A stretch of 64,000 bases of DNA from an uncultured Paracoccaceae bacterium (GTDB lineage Bacteria; Pseudomonadota; Alphaproteobacteria; Rhodobacterales; Rhodobacteraceae), in assembly GCA_947492825.1 (NCBI GenBank), contig CANLNT010000001.1:992001-1056000 (forward strand), written 5' to 3'. Position 1 is the stretch's first letter. Every line of letters begins with the position of its first letter. Shown piece by piece: positions 8,048 to 17,023 of the stretch. Position numbers and translations under genes: made by a program. The notes beneath the pieces were generated by a model. It was given only the letters and a program-made list of their open reading frames with translations, had not been told where the DNA came from and searched no databases.

Positions 8048-9016
8048 ATGACCATGGGATTGGTCGAAAGCTGGGGCGGAAATGCCTTGGGATGGTTCTT
8101 CGCACATTTGATCGAGGCACCTTACAACCTGATCTACGCCATCTTTAACCCGCAGCTTTGGCTGGCTTGGTTGCCGCATATGTCGTTCAATTCAAAGATT
8201 TCGGACCTTGAGGCGGCGGAATCGCTGCTTCGGTTCATCTACTACGGCGCCAGTTGGGAGCTGTTTTTCGTCTTTCTATTCATCTTTCTGGTCGTCACAG
8301 CTGTGGGACTGGTGCGCAACGCCTTCATGTGGTCCTGCGTGAAAGGCCTTGAAGGGTTTGCCAATGTTGTAGGTCGCACGGCGGCCTTTGCGGGCCTGCT
8401 GATGGTTCTGCAGCAGATTATCATCATCTTCATGCAGCGGGTCTTTGCGGTCTCGGAGATTTCGCTGGGCTTTGGTGTGGCGTTCAGCAAGGACGTCAGC
8501 TGGTGGTCAGAAGAGTTGAAGTTCTACAACGCCATTATCGTGTGCATGTGCGTGAGCTATACCTTTGTGCAAGGCGGGCATGTGCGGGTCGATCTGGTCT
8601 ATTCCGCGATCAGCCACCGCGCAAAGCGGATGATCGACATGATCGGGTCGATGGTCTTTATGGTGCCTGCTGCTGTGTTGACCTATTTCTACGGCTGGTT
8701 CTTCCTGTGGCGGCATCTGGTGACGCCAAAGATGTCGGCATCCGACGCGGCCAAGGATCTGGACAAGCTGCTGCCCAAGGCGCGTGCGCTCAAGTTCAAT
8801 GTCGAAACCATCGGGTTCAGCCCAAATGGGTTCAACGGCTATTTCCTGTTCAAAGTGCTGTTGGTTGCTTTCACGCTGCTGGTGGTCTTGCAGGCCGTCG
8901 CATTCTTCTTCCGCTCTTACCTTGAGTGGAAAGAAGGCCCCGAGAGCGCGGGCAAGAACCTAGACAAAGACCAGTTGGGCGATCCGGTCGCCGAAACTGT
9001 CGCAGAAATTCACTAG
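8048..9016 (+). CDS. dctQ: TRAP transporter small permease subunit (DctQ family, enlarged)
   Basis: 322 residues, clearly longer than the roughly 160-220 usual for DctQ. An N-terminal extension (with WLPHMSFNSKISDLEAAE) precedes the membrane segments at about 73-95, 110-140, 155-172 and 195-220, and a last helix lies near 276-297. The loop between the fourth and last helices (SDAAKDLDKLLPKARALKFN) is also extra. DctQ sits with DctM in the inner membrane and is required for TRAP uptake. GGGGGG precedes the ATG; an ATG two codons downstream is an alternative. It ends 12 bases before dctM. The enlargement matches the unusual size of the DctM next door, so the two probably co-evolved. Confidence 0.85.
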   Translation: MTMGLVESWGGNALGWFFAHLIEAPYNLIYAIFNPQLWLAWLPHMSFNSKISDLEAAESLLRFIYYGASWELFFVFLFIFLVVTAVGLVRNAFMWSCVKGLEGFANVVGRTAAFAGLLMVLQQIIIIFMQRVFAVSEISLGFGVAFSKDVSWWSEELKFYNAIIVCMCVSYTFVQGGHVRVDLVYSAISHRAKRMIDMIGSMVFMVPAAVLTYFYGWFFLWRHLVTPKMSASDAAKDLDKLLPKARALKFNVETIGFSPNGFNGYFLFKVLLVAFTLLVVLQAVAFFFRSYLEWKEGPESAGKNLDKDQLGDPVAETVAEIH

Positions 9017-9028
9017 GGGGCCGGGATC

Positions 9029-11383
9029 ATGCTTTTTGGATTAGATGGCGTCGAAGTCGGCCTGATCATCGTGTTCCTGACCTTGTTCGGGGCCATTCTG
9101 TCGGGGTTCCCGGTCGCCTTTGCGATCTCGGGTGCGGCGGTGATATCTTTTATCATTATTGCGTTGCTGGATGGTGGTGGATTGCTGATCCACATGGCTG
9201 TCGACAAGAGCAGTGAAGAGTTCAGGGCTCTGGTCGATACCGGGCTCAGGCCTGACAATATATCGGTGTTCAGTAATCCCGAGTTGCCAAGAATTGCCGA
9301 ACCATTGTTCCCCGGTGGTTGGGAAATGGCACTGGACCGCAATGTGTCCTTTGTCGTGAACCGGATGAACGAGCGGGTTTTGGCGGGCCAGTCGATTGAA
9401 ACGCTGTTGGCGGTGCTGATGTTCGTGATGATGGGCATCGTGCTGGAGCGCAGCCGGATCGCTGATGAGCTTTTGACCACAATGGCGCGGGTCTTTGGGC
9501 CATTGCCCGGTGGTCTGGCTGTGTCGATCGTGATCGTGGGGGCCTTTCTGGCCGCCTCGACCGGGATTGTGGGTGCGACGGTGGTGACGATGGGATTGTT
9601 GGCGCTGCCGACAATGTTGAAGAACGGCTATTCGCCAGAGCTGTCGACCGGTGTCATCGCGGCATCGGGCACCTTGGGTCAGATCATTCCGCCGTCGATC
9701 GTCATCGTGCTGTTAGGCACGTTGGCCGGTGACCTCTATTCTGCGGCGCAAGAAGAGCGCGCACGCGACGCGGGCTGTTCGGATGCACTGACCTTTCTGG
9801 GCGAGCCTGCAGTGGTTTCCGTCGGGACGCTGTTTCAGGCGGCTTTGCTGCCGGGGATCATGCTGGCGCTGCTTTATGCGCTTTACGCCTTTGGCTTTGC
9901 GCTGGTGAACCCAAAGAAAGCACCACCTGTTCAGATGGACGGTGCGGGCAATGGAGAGATCATCACCCGCAATGAGGCGCTGACTTGGTTCCTTGGTGTG
10001 CCGGTTGCTTTGCTGGTGCTGGTCATTGGTGCAGGGCAGGTGGGTGTCATGGGCAGCCAGTCGGTCATTGTAGACAGCTTTACTGACGCAGGCCAAACCG
10101 CAAGTCTGCGGACCAATGTGGGTGAGGAATGTGCCGCCTCGATGCTTGAACTGCATGGGCAAGAGGCTTGGAATACCGCACTTGCCGAGCAGGCCGCCAT
10201 TGACGAAGCCGGCGGTGTTGAACAGGCCCGCGAATTGACACCTGAAGAGCGTGAATCGCTGGTGATCGAACGTGTAGCCGATGCGCCGACACTGGGCACC
10301 GGCCTGACCGTTGCCGCCCTGCTGATGGGTTTGGTGCTGGTGATTGCGCGGGGTGTGGCACCCTCTGCTGATACACGTCCGCTTATCATCGGTGCGGTTG
10401 GTATCTTGCTGATGTTGCTCGCGGATGTGGCGCTGATTGGGCCGCTGACATCGCCCGGGGCCACAACGCTGATCATTGCGATCCCGCTGATCATTGCCTT
10501 CTACGGATTGCGGTATGCTGCTTTGTTGGCGTTCAGCAATGACATTCTGCGCGTGGTCTTCCCGCCGCTGGTGCTGATCGTTGCGGTTCTGGGGTCGATC
10601 CTTGGCGGGATCACCAACCCGACGCCCGCTGCGGCACTGGGTGCCGGTGGTGCGATCATGCTAGCCGCATTCCGCAAGTTGCAGGACGATGGCCGGTCAG
10701 GCCGGATGGTCTTGCTGACAGCGGGTGCCATCGTGGTCATGCTGCTGATCGGGGTCAACTTTGACATGCGGCTGGGGCAAGAGGTGGTGCTGTTCGAGAA
10801 CTACCTGGCTTATGCCGTCGCCTTTGGCTGCTTCCTCTTTGCGATGTTCGGCATTTGCTGGTCATGCTGGGTGCTCTTTGCAGGCGGTGTGCTGTCGCCG
10901 GTGGTCCGAGAGACCGCCAAGGTGACTTCGATGGTCTTTACGATCCTGATCGGGTCGCAGCTGTTGAACCTTGTGCTGATCTCATTCGGGGGAGAGCATT
11001 ATATTCAGGAGTTCCTGAAGTCGTTCGAGAACGAATGGACGGTGTTCCTGATCGTGATGCTGGTACTCTTTGTGCTGGGCTTCGTGCTGGACTTCTTGGA
11101 GATCATCTACATCGTGATCCCGATTGTGGGGCCGGTCATCTACGGCGGCACGTTTGACCCCAAGTGGGTGACGATCATGATCGCTGTGAACTTACAGACT
11201 TCATTCCTGACGCCGCCCTTTGGCTTTGCGCTGTTCTATCTGCGGGGCGTGGCCCCAAAAGAAATCACGACAGGCCAGATCTATCGCGGTGTGATGCCAT
11301 TCATCGGCATTCAGGTTGTGGGGCTGGCGCTATTGGCGTTCTTCCCGTGGGTCGTGACGATTGTGCCGAACCTGATCAACTAG
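9029..11383 (+). CDS. dctM: TRAP transporter large permease subunit (DctM family, about twice normal length)
   Basis: 784 residues against about 430 for ordinary DctM. DctM signatures are present: GIVGATVVTMGLLALPTML and ASGTLGQIIPPSIVIVLLG near residues 170-235, and NLQTSFLTPPFGFALFYLRG near 715. Between them are inserted hydrophilic segments (about 55-110, 235-260 and 350-420, the last rich in Glu) and extra hydrophobic spans, so the protein looks expanded rather than fused to a recognised second domain. It forms the Na+-driven translocation pathway in the inner membrane. A hairpin terminator follows at 11420. Confidence 0.9.
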   Translation: MLFGLDGVEVGLIIVFLTLFGAILSGFPVAFAISGAAVISFIIIALLDGGGLLIHMAVDKSSEEFRALVDTGLRPDNISVFSNPELPRIAEPLFPGGWEMALDRNVSFVVNRMNERVLAGQSIETLLAVLMFVMMGIVLERSRIADELLTTMARVFGPLPGGLAVSIVIVGAFLAASTGIVGATVVTMGLLALPTMLKNGYSPELSTGVIAASGTLGQIIPPSIVIVLLGTLAGDLYSAAQEERARDAGCSDALTFLGEPAVVSVGTLFQAALLPGIMLALLYALYAFGFALVNPKKAPPVQMDGAGNGEIITRNEALTWFLGVPVALLVLVIGAGQVGVMGSQSVIVDSFTDAGQTASLRTNVGEECAASMLELHGQEAWNTALAEQAAIDEAGGVEQARELTPEERESLVIERVADAPTLGTGLTVAALLMGLVLVIARGVAPSADTRPLIIGAVGILLMLLADVALIGPLTSPGATTLIIAIPLIIAFYGLRYAALLAFSNDILRVVFPPLVLIVAVLGSILGGITNPTPAAALGAGGAIMLAAFRKLQDDGRSGRMVLLTAGAIVVMLLIGVNFDMRLGQEVVLFENYLAYAVAFGCFLFAMFGICWSCWVLFAGGVLSPVVRETAKVTSMVFTILIGSQLLNLVLISFGGEHYIQEFLKSFENEWTVFLIVMLVLFVLGFVLDFLEIIYIVIPIVGPVIYGGTFDPKWVTIMIAVNLQTSFLTPPFGFALFYLRGVAPKEITTGQIYRGVMPFIGIQVVGLALLAFFPWVVTIVPNLIN

Positions 11384-11419
11384 TTCGTGTGCGGGCAGGT
11401 GGCTCAACTGACAGATGGA

Positions 11420-11450
11420 AAAGGGCGGTCCGCATGGGCCGCCCTTTCAG
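11420..11450 (+). terminator. Terminator after dctPQM
   Basis: AAAGGGCGG (11420-11428) pairs perfectly with CCGCCCTTT (11439-11447) around a 10-nt loop. It lies between convergent genes and could work in both directions. Confidence 0.8.
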
Positions 11451-11458
11451 CTTTCGCA

Positions 11459-11773
11459 CTACATCTCCATCATCTCAGCCACTTCGACCGAGCCAGAGCC
11501 ATCGATAACCATTGGGTTTTGGGCCGCATGGGCGCAAGCCGCCTCGTAGTTGTCAGCGGTGATAATTGTGTAGCCAGAAACCGGATTGGCGCCGCCGTTC
11601 TCGACGTGACCGGATGCAGAGACAGTGTGTGATTGACCGACCGGAGCCCCCGGATCCACCGTCGCCGCGCCCATGGTTTCGTACCACGCGCCCCAGGCAG
11701 CCATGGCCTTTTCGCCTTCTTCGGGGGTCTCGGGAATGCCGCCGCCGTGATAGACAAACAGATACTTTGGCAT
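11459..11773 (-). CDS. YCII-related small protein
   Basis: 104 residues with the YCII/DGPF-type fold: MPKYLFVYHGG at the start, GEKAMAAWGAWYETMG, and a C-terminal GYTIITADNYEAACAHA that fits the 'awe sub-sequence ... A..P' pattern of the family. The family is related to sigma-factor-associated YCII proteins and dimeric ferredoxin-like proteins; function is mostly unknown. GGAGG precedes the ATG at 11773; a further in-frame ATG at 11785 overlaps that ribosome-binding site and is not used here. It stands alone between the TRAP terminator and the dehydrogenase gene. Confidence 0.75.
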   Translation of the reverse strand: MPKYLFVYHGGGIPETPEEGEKAMAAWGAWYETMGAATVDPGAPVGQSHTVSASGHVENGGANPVSGYTIITADNYEAACAHAAQNPMVIDGSGSVEVAEMMEM

Positions 11774-11862
11774 GAAATCCTCCATTGCGTTAAAACCAGA
11801 TCAGTTTGCGACTGATTTGGGTTTCGATCAAGCGATGGAGGCTTTGGCCGGCGCAGCGGCGA

Positions 11863-14286
11863 TCAGCTCTGTACCCGCGCGAGGCTGGGATCATAAGGGG
11901 ACGCAGGGATCACCGTGGCGGGGATCATGTGGCCCAACACGTCAATCGCGCAGGTTTCGCCAGGGGCGGCGTGTGCTGCATCCACAAATGCATAAGCAAG
12001 GTTCAGACCGGTGCGGTGGCCCCAGTCGCCTGATGTGACAGTCCCGATGACCTGTCCGCCGTGCATCAGGGACGCGCCGCCGTGTGCCGGGGCGTCTTTG
12101 CTGGCAAGGCTGAGCGTGACCAAGCGTTTGGCCGGCGCCGGACGGGCGGCGAGGGCGGCTTTGCCGATGAAATCAGGTTTGTCCATCTGGACGAACCGAT
12201 TGAGGCCGGTTTCAAACGGATCAAATTCGGTCAGGATGTCGGCCTTCCAATGCAGATAACCTTTTTCCAAGCGCATGCTGTCGACGGCAAGCGCGCCAAA
12301 GTGCTTGAGGCCATGCGCCTCTCCCGCTTGGGTCAGTGCCAGATAGGCGGCGTAGAGTGATGCATTGGGGAGATGGATTTCATAAGCCAATTCACCGGAG
12401 AAGCTGACCGCCATGACGGTGGCGGGGGCGTGGCCGATGAAGCATTCGCGCACCGAGAGCCAGGGGAATGCGGCGGCGGACCAATCGGCGCGGCTGACTG
12501 TCTGCATGACCGCGCGCGCCTTGGGGCCTGCAAGGACAAGGATCGTTTGGTCATTGGTCAGGCTGCGGATTGTGACGTCTTCGTCTGGACCAATGTGCTG
12601 GGTCAACCAATCCATATCGTGAAATTCCGACGCGGCGGCAGAACCATACCAGATGCGGTCCGGGCCACGGTCAGAGGCGGGCAGGTTGGCAATTGTTGCC
12701 TCACCCTTGAGCATCCCATGGTGGTTGAGCAGATAGGCTAGCCCGACGCGATCCGGTGTGCGCGGCAGGCGGCCGCAGATCATGCGGTCTAGGAACGACT
12801 GCGCATCCGTGCCTGTGATCTCGAACCGATTGAAGCCGTTGACCTCTGACAGGCCGACGGCGTTTTGCACGGCGGAAACTTCTGCGGAGACGACATCAAA
12901 GCTTTCGTCGAAGCGGAAAGAGGGTGTGACGGTCAGGTCAGGGGCATAAAATTCTGCCCTTTCCCAGCCGTTCACCGTCGTGAAATGTGCGCCTACCGCC
13001 GCAAGCACGGGCGTGAGTGGTGTGGTCTTGGCCATGCGCCCGGCGGGGCGATGTTCGTTTGGAAAGTGAAAGCGGAATTCGTTCTGATAATCCTCGATCG
13101 CCTTGAGGGCTGTCAGTTCGACATTGGCGTGGCCGGTAAAGCGACGTGGATCAAGGCACCACGTGTCATAGCACGCCTCGCCATGCACGATTTGCTGGGC
13201 CAGCAGCCAGCCGTGACCGCCGCCTTCGCCAAGGCCTGCGCGCAGGCCGATGATGCAGAATGCGTTGCGTTTGCCGGGGATCGGGCCGAGGAGCGGTGCG
13301 CCGTCGATGGTATAGGTGATGGGGCCGTTGACGACGTTCTTGATACCGACGTCCATCAGGGCGGGCATCCGGGTGAATGCGCCCTCAAGCACGTCCGTGA
13401 TCCGGTCGAGGTCGTCAGGGCAGAGGTCATTTGAAAACTTGGGGTCGATCCCATCCATACCCCACGTGCGGCAGTCCTGTTCGTAGAACCCCAGCAGCAA
13501 CCCCTGCTTTTCCTGACGGCAGTAATAGTCGCTGATCGGGCAGCGGAGCAGGGGCATCCGGTGGCCGGCGTCGATGATGCCCTGGATGTCTTCGGTCACA
13601 AAATATTGGTGTTCCATCGACATAACAGGGTGATGAACGCCCATCATCGCGCCCACCTCGTTCACGCGGTAGCCGCAGGCGTTGACGACGATCTCGGCGC
13701 GGATATCGCCCTTGGTCGTGTGGACAGTCCAGCTGTGGTCCTTGTGTTGCGTCAGCGCGGTGACAGGGGTGTTGCGGTAGACCTCGGCCCCGGCTTTGCG
13801 GGCGCGGCGGGCAAGCGCTTGGCACAGGCTGGCGGGGTCAATGTCACCGTCGTTGCCATCCCATAGACCGCCCACAAGGTTGTCGGTCGAGATCAACGGA
13901 TGGCGGCGGGCGCATTCGGCAGCGTCGATGACTTCGAATTCCACGTCCATCCCGCGCGCCATGGATGAAAAGTGGCGGTAGCCGTCCATCTGGGCCTGCG
14001 TATTGGCCAGCCGGATGCCACCATCGCCGTGATTGTATTGTACGGGGTAATCAGGGTCGTCGCGTAATTCTTTGTAAAGGTTGATGGAATGTGTCTTGAG
14101 GCCGACCATCGTCTGGTTCATGCCAAAGTTGGTGACCTGAGCTGCGGAATGCCAAGTGGTGCCTGATGTCAGTTCATCCCGTTCGACAAGCACGACATCT
14201 GACCAACCTTCCTGCGTCAGATGGTAGAGGGTCGAGCAACCAGCGATCCCACCACCGATGACGACGACGCGTGCTTGCGATTTCAT
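11863..14286 (-). CDS. Dimethylglycine/sarcosine dehydrogenase-like FAD oxidoreductase with C-terminal GcvT domain
   Basis: 807 residues. N-terminal DAO-type FAD domain (VVVIGGGIAGCSTLYHL) with SGTTWHSA, where His46 corresponds to the histidine that carries covalent FAD in dimethylglycine and sarcosine dehydrogenases. Residues from about 380 form an FAO/aminomethyltransferase (GcvT) region that in this family hands the oxidised methyl group to tetrahydrofolate. The reaction would be oxidative demethylation of an N-methyl amine in the cytoplasm. Divergently transcribed from an MttB-family gene, with a LysR gene beyond, implying a methylated-amine demethylation pathway. The start at 14286 is chosen for AAGGGG just upstream. 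The substrate is unproven. Confidence 0.88.
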   Translation of the reverse strand: MKSQARVVVIGGGIAGCSTLYHLTQEGWSDVVLVERDELTSGTTWHSAAQVTNFGMNQTMVGLKTHSINLYKELRDDPDYPVQYNHGDGGIRLANTQAQMDGYRHFSSMARGMDVEFEVIDAAECARRHPLISTDNLVGGLWDGNDGDIDPASLCQALARRARKAGAEVYRNTPVTALTQHKDHSWTVHTTKGDIRAEIVVNACGYRVNEVGAMMGVHHPVMSMEHQYFVTEDIQGIIDAGHRMPLLRCPISDYYCRQEKQGLLLGFYEQDCRTWGMDGIDPKFSNDLCPDDLDRITDVLEGAFTRMPALMDVGIKNVVNGPITYTIDGAPLLGPIPGKRNAFCIIGLRAGLGEGGGHGWLLAQQIVHGEACYDTWCLDPRRFTGHANVELTALKAIEDYQNEFRFHFPNEHRPAGRMAKTTPLTPVLAAVGAHFTTVNGWERAEFYAPDLTVTPSFRFDESFDVVSAEVSAVQNAVGLSEVNGFNRFEITGTDAQSFLDRMICGRLPRTPDRVGLAYLLNHHGMLKGEATIANLPASDRGPDRIWYGSAAASEFHDMDWLTQHIGPDEDVTIRSLTNDQTILVLAGPKARAVMQTVSRADWSAAAFPWLSVRECFIGHAPATVMAVSFSGELAYEIHLPNASLYAAYLALTQAGEAHGLKHFGALAVDSMRLEKGYLHWKADILTEFDPFETGLNRFVQMDKPDFIGKAALAARPAPAKRLVTLSLASKDAPAHGGASLMHGGQVIGTVTSGDWGHRTGLNLAYAFVDAAHAAPGETCAIDVLGHMIPATVIPASPYDPSLARVQS

Positions 14287-14346
14287 GATGGCCCCTTGGT
14301 TGTTTGCAGGATTTTGCCGGGACGGCGCAGGCGGCGGCAACGGTAT

Positions 14347-14362
14347 TTTCGCGTATTCGAAA
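14347..14362. promoter_or_regulatory. TTTCG-N6-CGAAA site in the dehydrogenase/mttB divergent promoter
   Basis: Inverted repeat TTTCG-CGTATT-CGAAA. Closely related sites occur at the LysR gene promoter (16982-16998 and 17005-17020), so this is a candidate binding site of that regulator. Confidence 0.5.
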
Positions 14363-14457
14363 TAATAGAAACTGTATTTTGACTTTATGAAGGTGTGCCG
14401 GAAGTTCTTGCGCCAGGGTCAGACTGCATTTCCAATTGCGCAACGGGTGGACCGCAG

Positions 14458-15984
14458 ATGGCAGATGACAAACCAAAACGCGTGCGCAGCGGCCGCAAGG
14501 CGCGGTTAGCGCAACGGGCTGCTCCGCCAAAGATCAACCCTGCCCCGCCCGGACAGCCGGGCGGGCGCTATCAGCCGCTGACCAAAGTCGAAATGCGCGC
14601 CATCTATGACATCGCGCTGCAGCTGCTTGAAGAGCTTGGCATGGGCGAGGTGCCGCAACGGTTGTGGGATGATTTGATCGCCGCAGGTGCCGTTGATCTG
14701 GGCCAGGGGCGGATCGGGCTGCCTAAAGCGCTGGTTGAACGTAGCATCCAGACTGCGGCCAAAACCTTTCACCTGCATGGGCGCGATCCGGCGAGGTCGA
14801 TAGAGGTGGGTGGTGACAAGGTGTTCTTTGGCACCGGTGGGGCCGCGGTCAACACGCTTGATATGGACAGTGGGCTTTATCGCCCCTCGACGTTGCGCGA
14901 TCTACATGACTTTACCCGGTTGCAAGACACGTTGGACAACGTGGCATGGTTCACCCGCTGCTGCATCGCGACGGATGTGCCCGACCCCTATGATCTGGAC
15001 GTGAACACCGCCTATGCGCTGATCCGCAACACCACAAAGCCCGTGGCGACCGCGTTCACGCTGGCCGAACATGTGGCGCCGATTGTCCGGATGCTGGACA
15101 TCGCGGCAGGCGGTGAGGGCGCGTTTGCCGCGCGTCCGTTCCTGAAGGCGCATATCAGCCCGGTCATTTCGCCCATGCGGTTTGGTGAAGATGCGGTGGA
15201 TGTGGTCTATGAATGCATCGCCCACAACATTCCGATGTCCTGCATCACAGCAGCGCAAGCCGGGGCCACTGCGCCTGCGACACTGGCGGGGTTTCTGGCG
15301 CAATCCCTCGCTGAGACGATGGCAAGCCTCGTGATGGTCAATGTGATCTCTCCTGGCTTTCCAATGGTATTTTCCAACTGGCCCTTGGTGATTGATTTGC
15401 GCAGCGGGGCCTTTGCGGGCGGCGGGGGTGAAACGGTACTGATGAACGCGGCCTCGGCCCAATTGTCGAACTGGCTGGGCCTGCCATCAGGGGTGGCCGC
15501 GTCGATGACGGATGCCAAGGCCGTTGATGCACAGTACGGCGTCGAAAAAGGCATGACATCGCTTGCGGCGGCCCTCGCCGGCGGCAATTTGATCTATGAA
15601 AGCAGCGGCATGATGGCGGCACTTTTGGGGGTGAGTTTTGAGGCGTTCATAATGGACGACGAAATGCACAGCGCCACCTATCGCGCCCTGCGCGGAGTCG
15701 AAGTCACGACGGACAATTTGGGTTTTCAGGCGATATGTGACGCGATCCTTGGTGACGGTCATTTTCTGGGGGCTGATCAGACCTATGCAGCGATGGAGCG
15801 GGACTATCACTATCCGCAACTGGCTGACCGCGAACAGCCGCGGACATGGCAAGAAGCGGGTGCAACAGATGCATGGGACAGGGCCCGGGTGAAGGCGCGA
15901 GAGGTTCTGGAGGCCCATCACCCGCAATATCTGACCGCGGAACAGGACCGCGCAATCCGCGATCAGTTCGACATTCTGGATTAA
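14458..15984 (+). CDS. Trimethylamine methyltransferase (MttB) family protein, non-pyrrolysine
   Basis: 508 residues of the MttB superfamily, with no internal amber codon, so it is a member without pyrrolysine. In characterised relatives (for example MtgB for glycine betaine) such proteins move a methyl group from a quaternary amine to a corrinoid protein. The basic N-terminus (RVRSGRKARLAQRA) and VFFGTGGAAVNTLDMDSGLY are notable. The start at 14458 is favoured over 14395 because the extra residues look non-coding. Divergent from the FAD/GcvT dehydrogenase; its stop overlaps the stop of the convergent LysR gene by four bases. No corrinoid protein gene is in the window, so the methyl acceptor is an open question. 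Confidence 0.85.
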   Translation: MADDKPKRVRSGRKARLAQRAAPPKINPAPPGQPGGRYQPLTKVEMRAIYDIALQLLEELGMGEVPQRLWDDLIAAGAVDLGQGRIGLPKALVERSIQTAAKTFHLHGRDPARSIEVGGDKVFFGTGGAAVNTLDMDSGLYRPSTLRDLHDFTRLQDTLDNVAWFTRCCIATDVPDPYDLDVNTAYALIRNTTKPVATAFTLAEHVAPIVRMLDIAAGGEGAFAARPFLKAHISPVISPMRFGEDAVDVVYECIAHNIPMSCITAAQAGATAPATLAGFLAQSLAETMASLVMVNVISPGFPMVFSNWPLVIDLRSGAFAGGGGETVLMNAASAQLSNWLGLPSGVAASMTDAKAVDAQYGVEKGMTSLAAALAGGNLIYESSGMMAALLGVSFEAFIMDDEMHSATYRALRGVEVTTDNLGFQAICDAILGDGHFLGADQTYAAMERDYHYPQLADREQPRTWQEAGATDAWDRARVKAREVLEAHHPQYLTAEQDRAIRDQFDILD

Positions 15985-16943
15985 TCGATCAGGCGGTAGC
16001 TGTCGCGCAGCCAAGGGTAGGCGGCGACGGCAGGGCAAACCGCATGGGTTGCCAACAGGCTGCGCATGGCCGTGGCGATCCGCTGCGCCACATCCTTGGT
16101 TCGTGTGTTGGCCACGAAAATCGAAACGGTGCGGGCAAAGCCTTTGTTGGGGAAGGGTAGCAGCGCGATCTGCGGCTGAAACCGTTTGGCGCGCATGTAA
16201 TTGCCCGGTGTTGTGATGGCCCAGCCATCGCCTTGTGCAATCAGCGCCATCAGCGACGCGGTGCTGTCGAGTTCAAAGCTGTGCGGGAGTTTCAGGCGTA
16301 GGCGGCGCAACTGTGCTTCCACCATATGGCCGATGATCTGGCTGCGATTGTAGCGCAGGAACGGCAGTTCCGTGCGTCCGGCCACCAGATCCTCGGCCAA
16401 GACATCGGACCGGGCGGGGACGGCCAGCACAAACGGATCGCGCAAGAGTGGCAGTTCGGTCAGATCGGCGGGCGGCGTTGTTGGGCATGTTGCCAGCCCC
16501 AGATCAAGATCGCCCGCGCGCAAAAGATCGAGGATTTCATGGCTGACGCGTGTCATATGGGTGAAACGGCAGCCCGGCAGACTGCTTGCCAGCAGACGGG
16601 TGATGTCCGGGCCGATGTCATTTTCAAAGTCATCGATCATTGCAAAGCGCAGTTGTTGCAGCCCACCCGGTTGGGCGGTTGTCAGATCAGCGGTGGCGCG
16701 GTCGAGTGTTCCAAGCGCCTCTTCCACGGCTGCCAGAAATTGCAAGCCCGCGGTCGTCGGCACCATCGGGCGGCGGTCATGATCGATCAGCGACGTCGCA
16801 AGGTGGTCTTCGAGCCGGGCGAGGTGATGCGATACGGTGCTGATGGAAAGTCCCGTTTGGGCAGCGGCGGCCTGCAACGATCCGACACGGGCCACGGCGC
16901 AGAACACGCGCAGCCATTTGAGCGAGAGATCGGGGTGTTTCAT
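15981..16943 (-). CDS. LysR-family transcriptional regulator
   Basis: 320 residues. N-terminal winged HTH at about 6-65 (LKWLRVFCAVARVGSLQAAA, ISTVSHHLARLEDHL), then a LysR substrate-binding domain starting around 95. The ATG at 16943 begins the conserved HTH and has AGGAC upstream; the 16991 start would only add an unconserved tail. The gene is convergent with mttB (4-bp overlap of stops) and its promoter holds two TTTCG/CGAAA inverted repeats resembling the one in the dehydrogenase/mttB promoter. It is therefore the likely pathway regulator, responding to an amine or a breakdown product. Confidence 0.9.
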   Translation of the reverse strand: MKHPDLSLKWLRVFCAVARVGSLQAAAAQTGLSISTVSHHLARLEDHLATSLIDHDRRPMVPTTAGLQFLAAVEEALGTLDRATADLTTAQPGGLQQLRFAMIDDFENDIGPDITRLLASSLPGCRFTHMTRVSHEILDLLRAGDLDLGLATCPTTPPADLTELPLLRDPFVLAVPARSDVLAEDLVAGRTELPFLRYNRSQIIGHMVEAQLRRLRLKLPHSFELDSTASLMALIAQGDGWAITTPGNYMRAKRFQPQIALLPFPNKGFARTVSIFVANTRTKDVAQRIATAMRSLLATHAVCPAVAAYPWLRDSYRLID

Positions 16944-16981
16944 CAACTGTCCTTGTGGCGGTCGCACAAGGGTAGCACCGG

Positions 16982-17020
16982 TTTCGAGCAATGCGAAACT
17001 GCGATTTCAGGTTGTCGAAA
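16982..17020. promoter_or_regulatory. Two TTTCG/CGAAA inverted repeats before the LysR gene
   Basis: TTTCG-N7-CGAAA at 16982-16998 (contains a T-N11-A LysR core) and TTTCA-N6-CGAAA at 17005-17020. They share half-sites with 14347-14362. Likely autoregulatory sites. Confidence 0.5.
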
Positions 17021-17023
17021 CTG

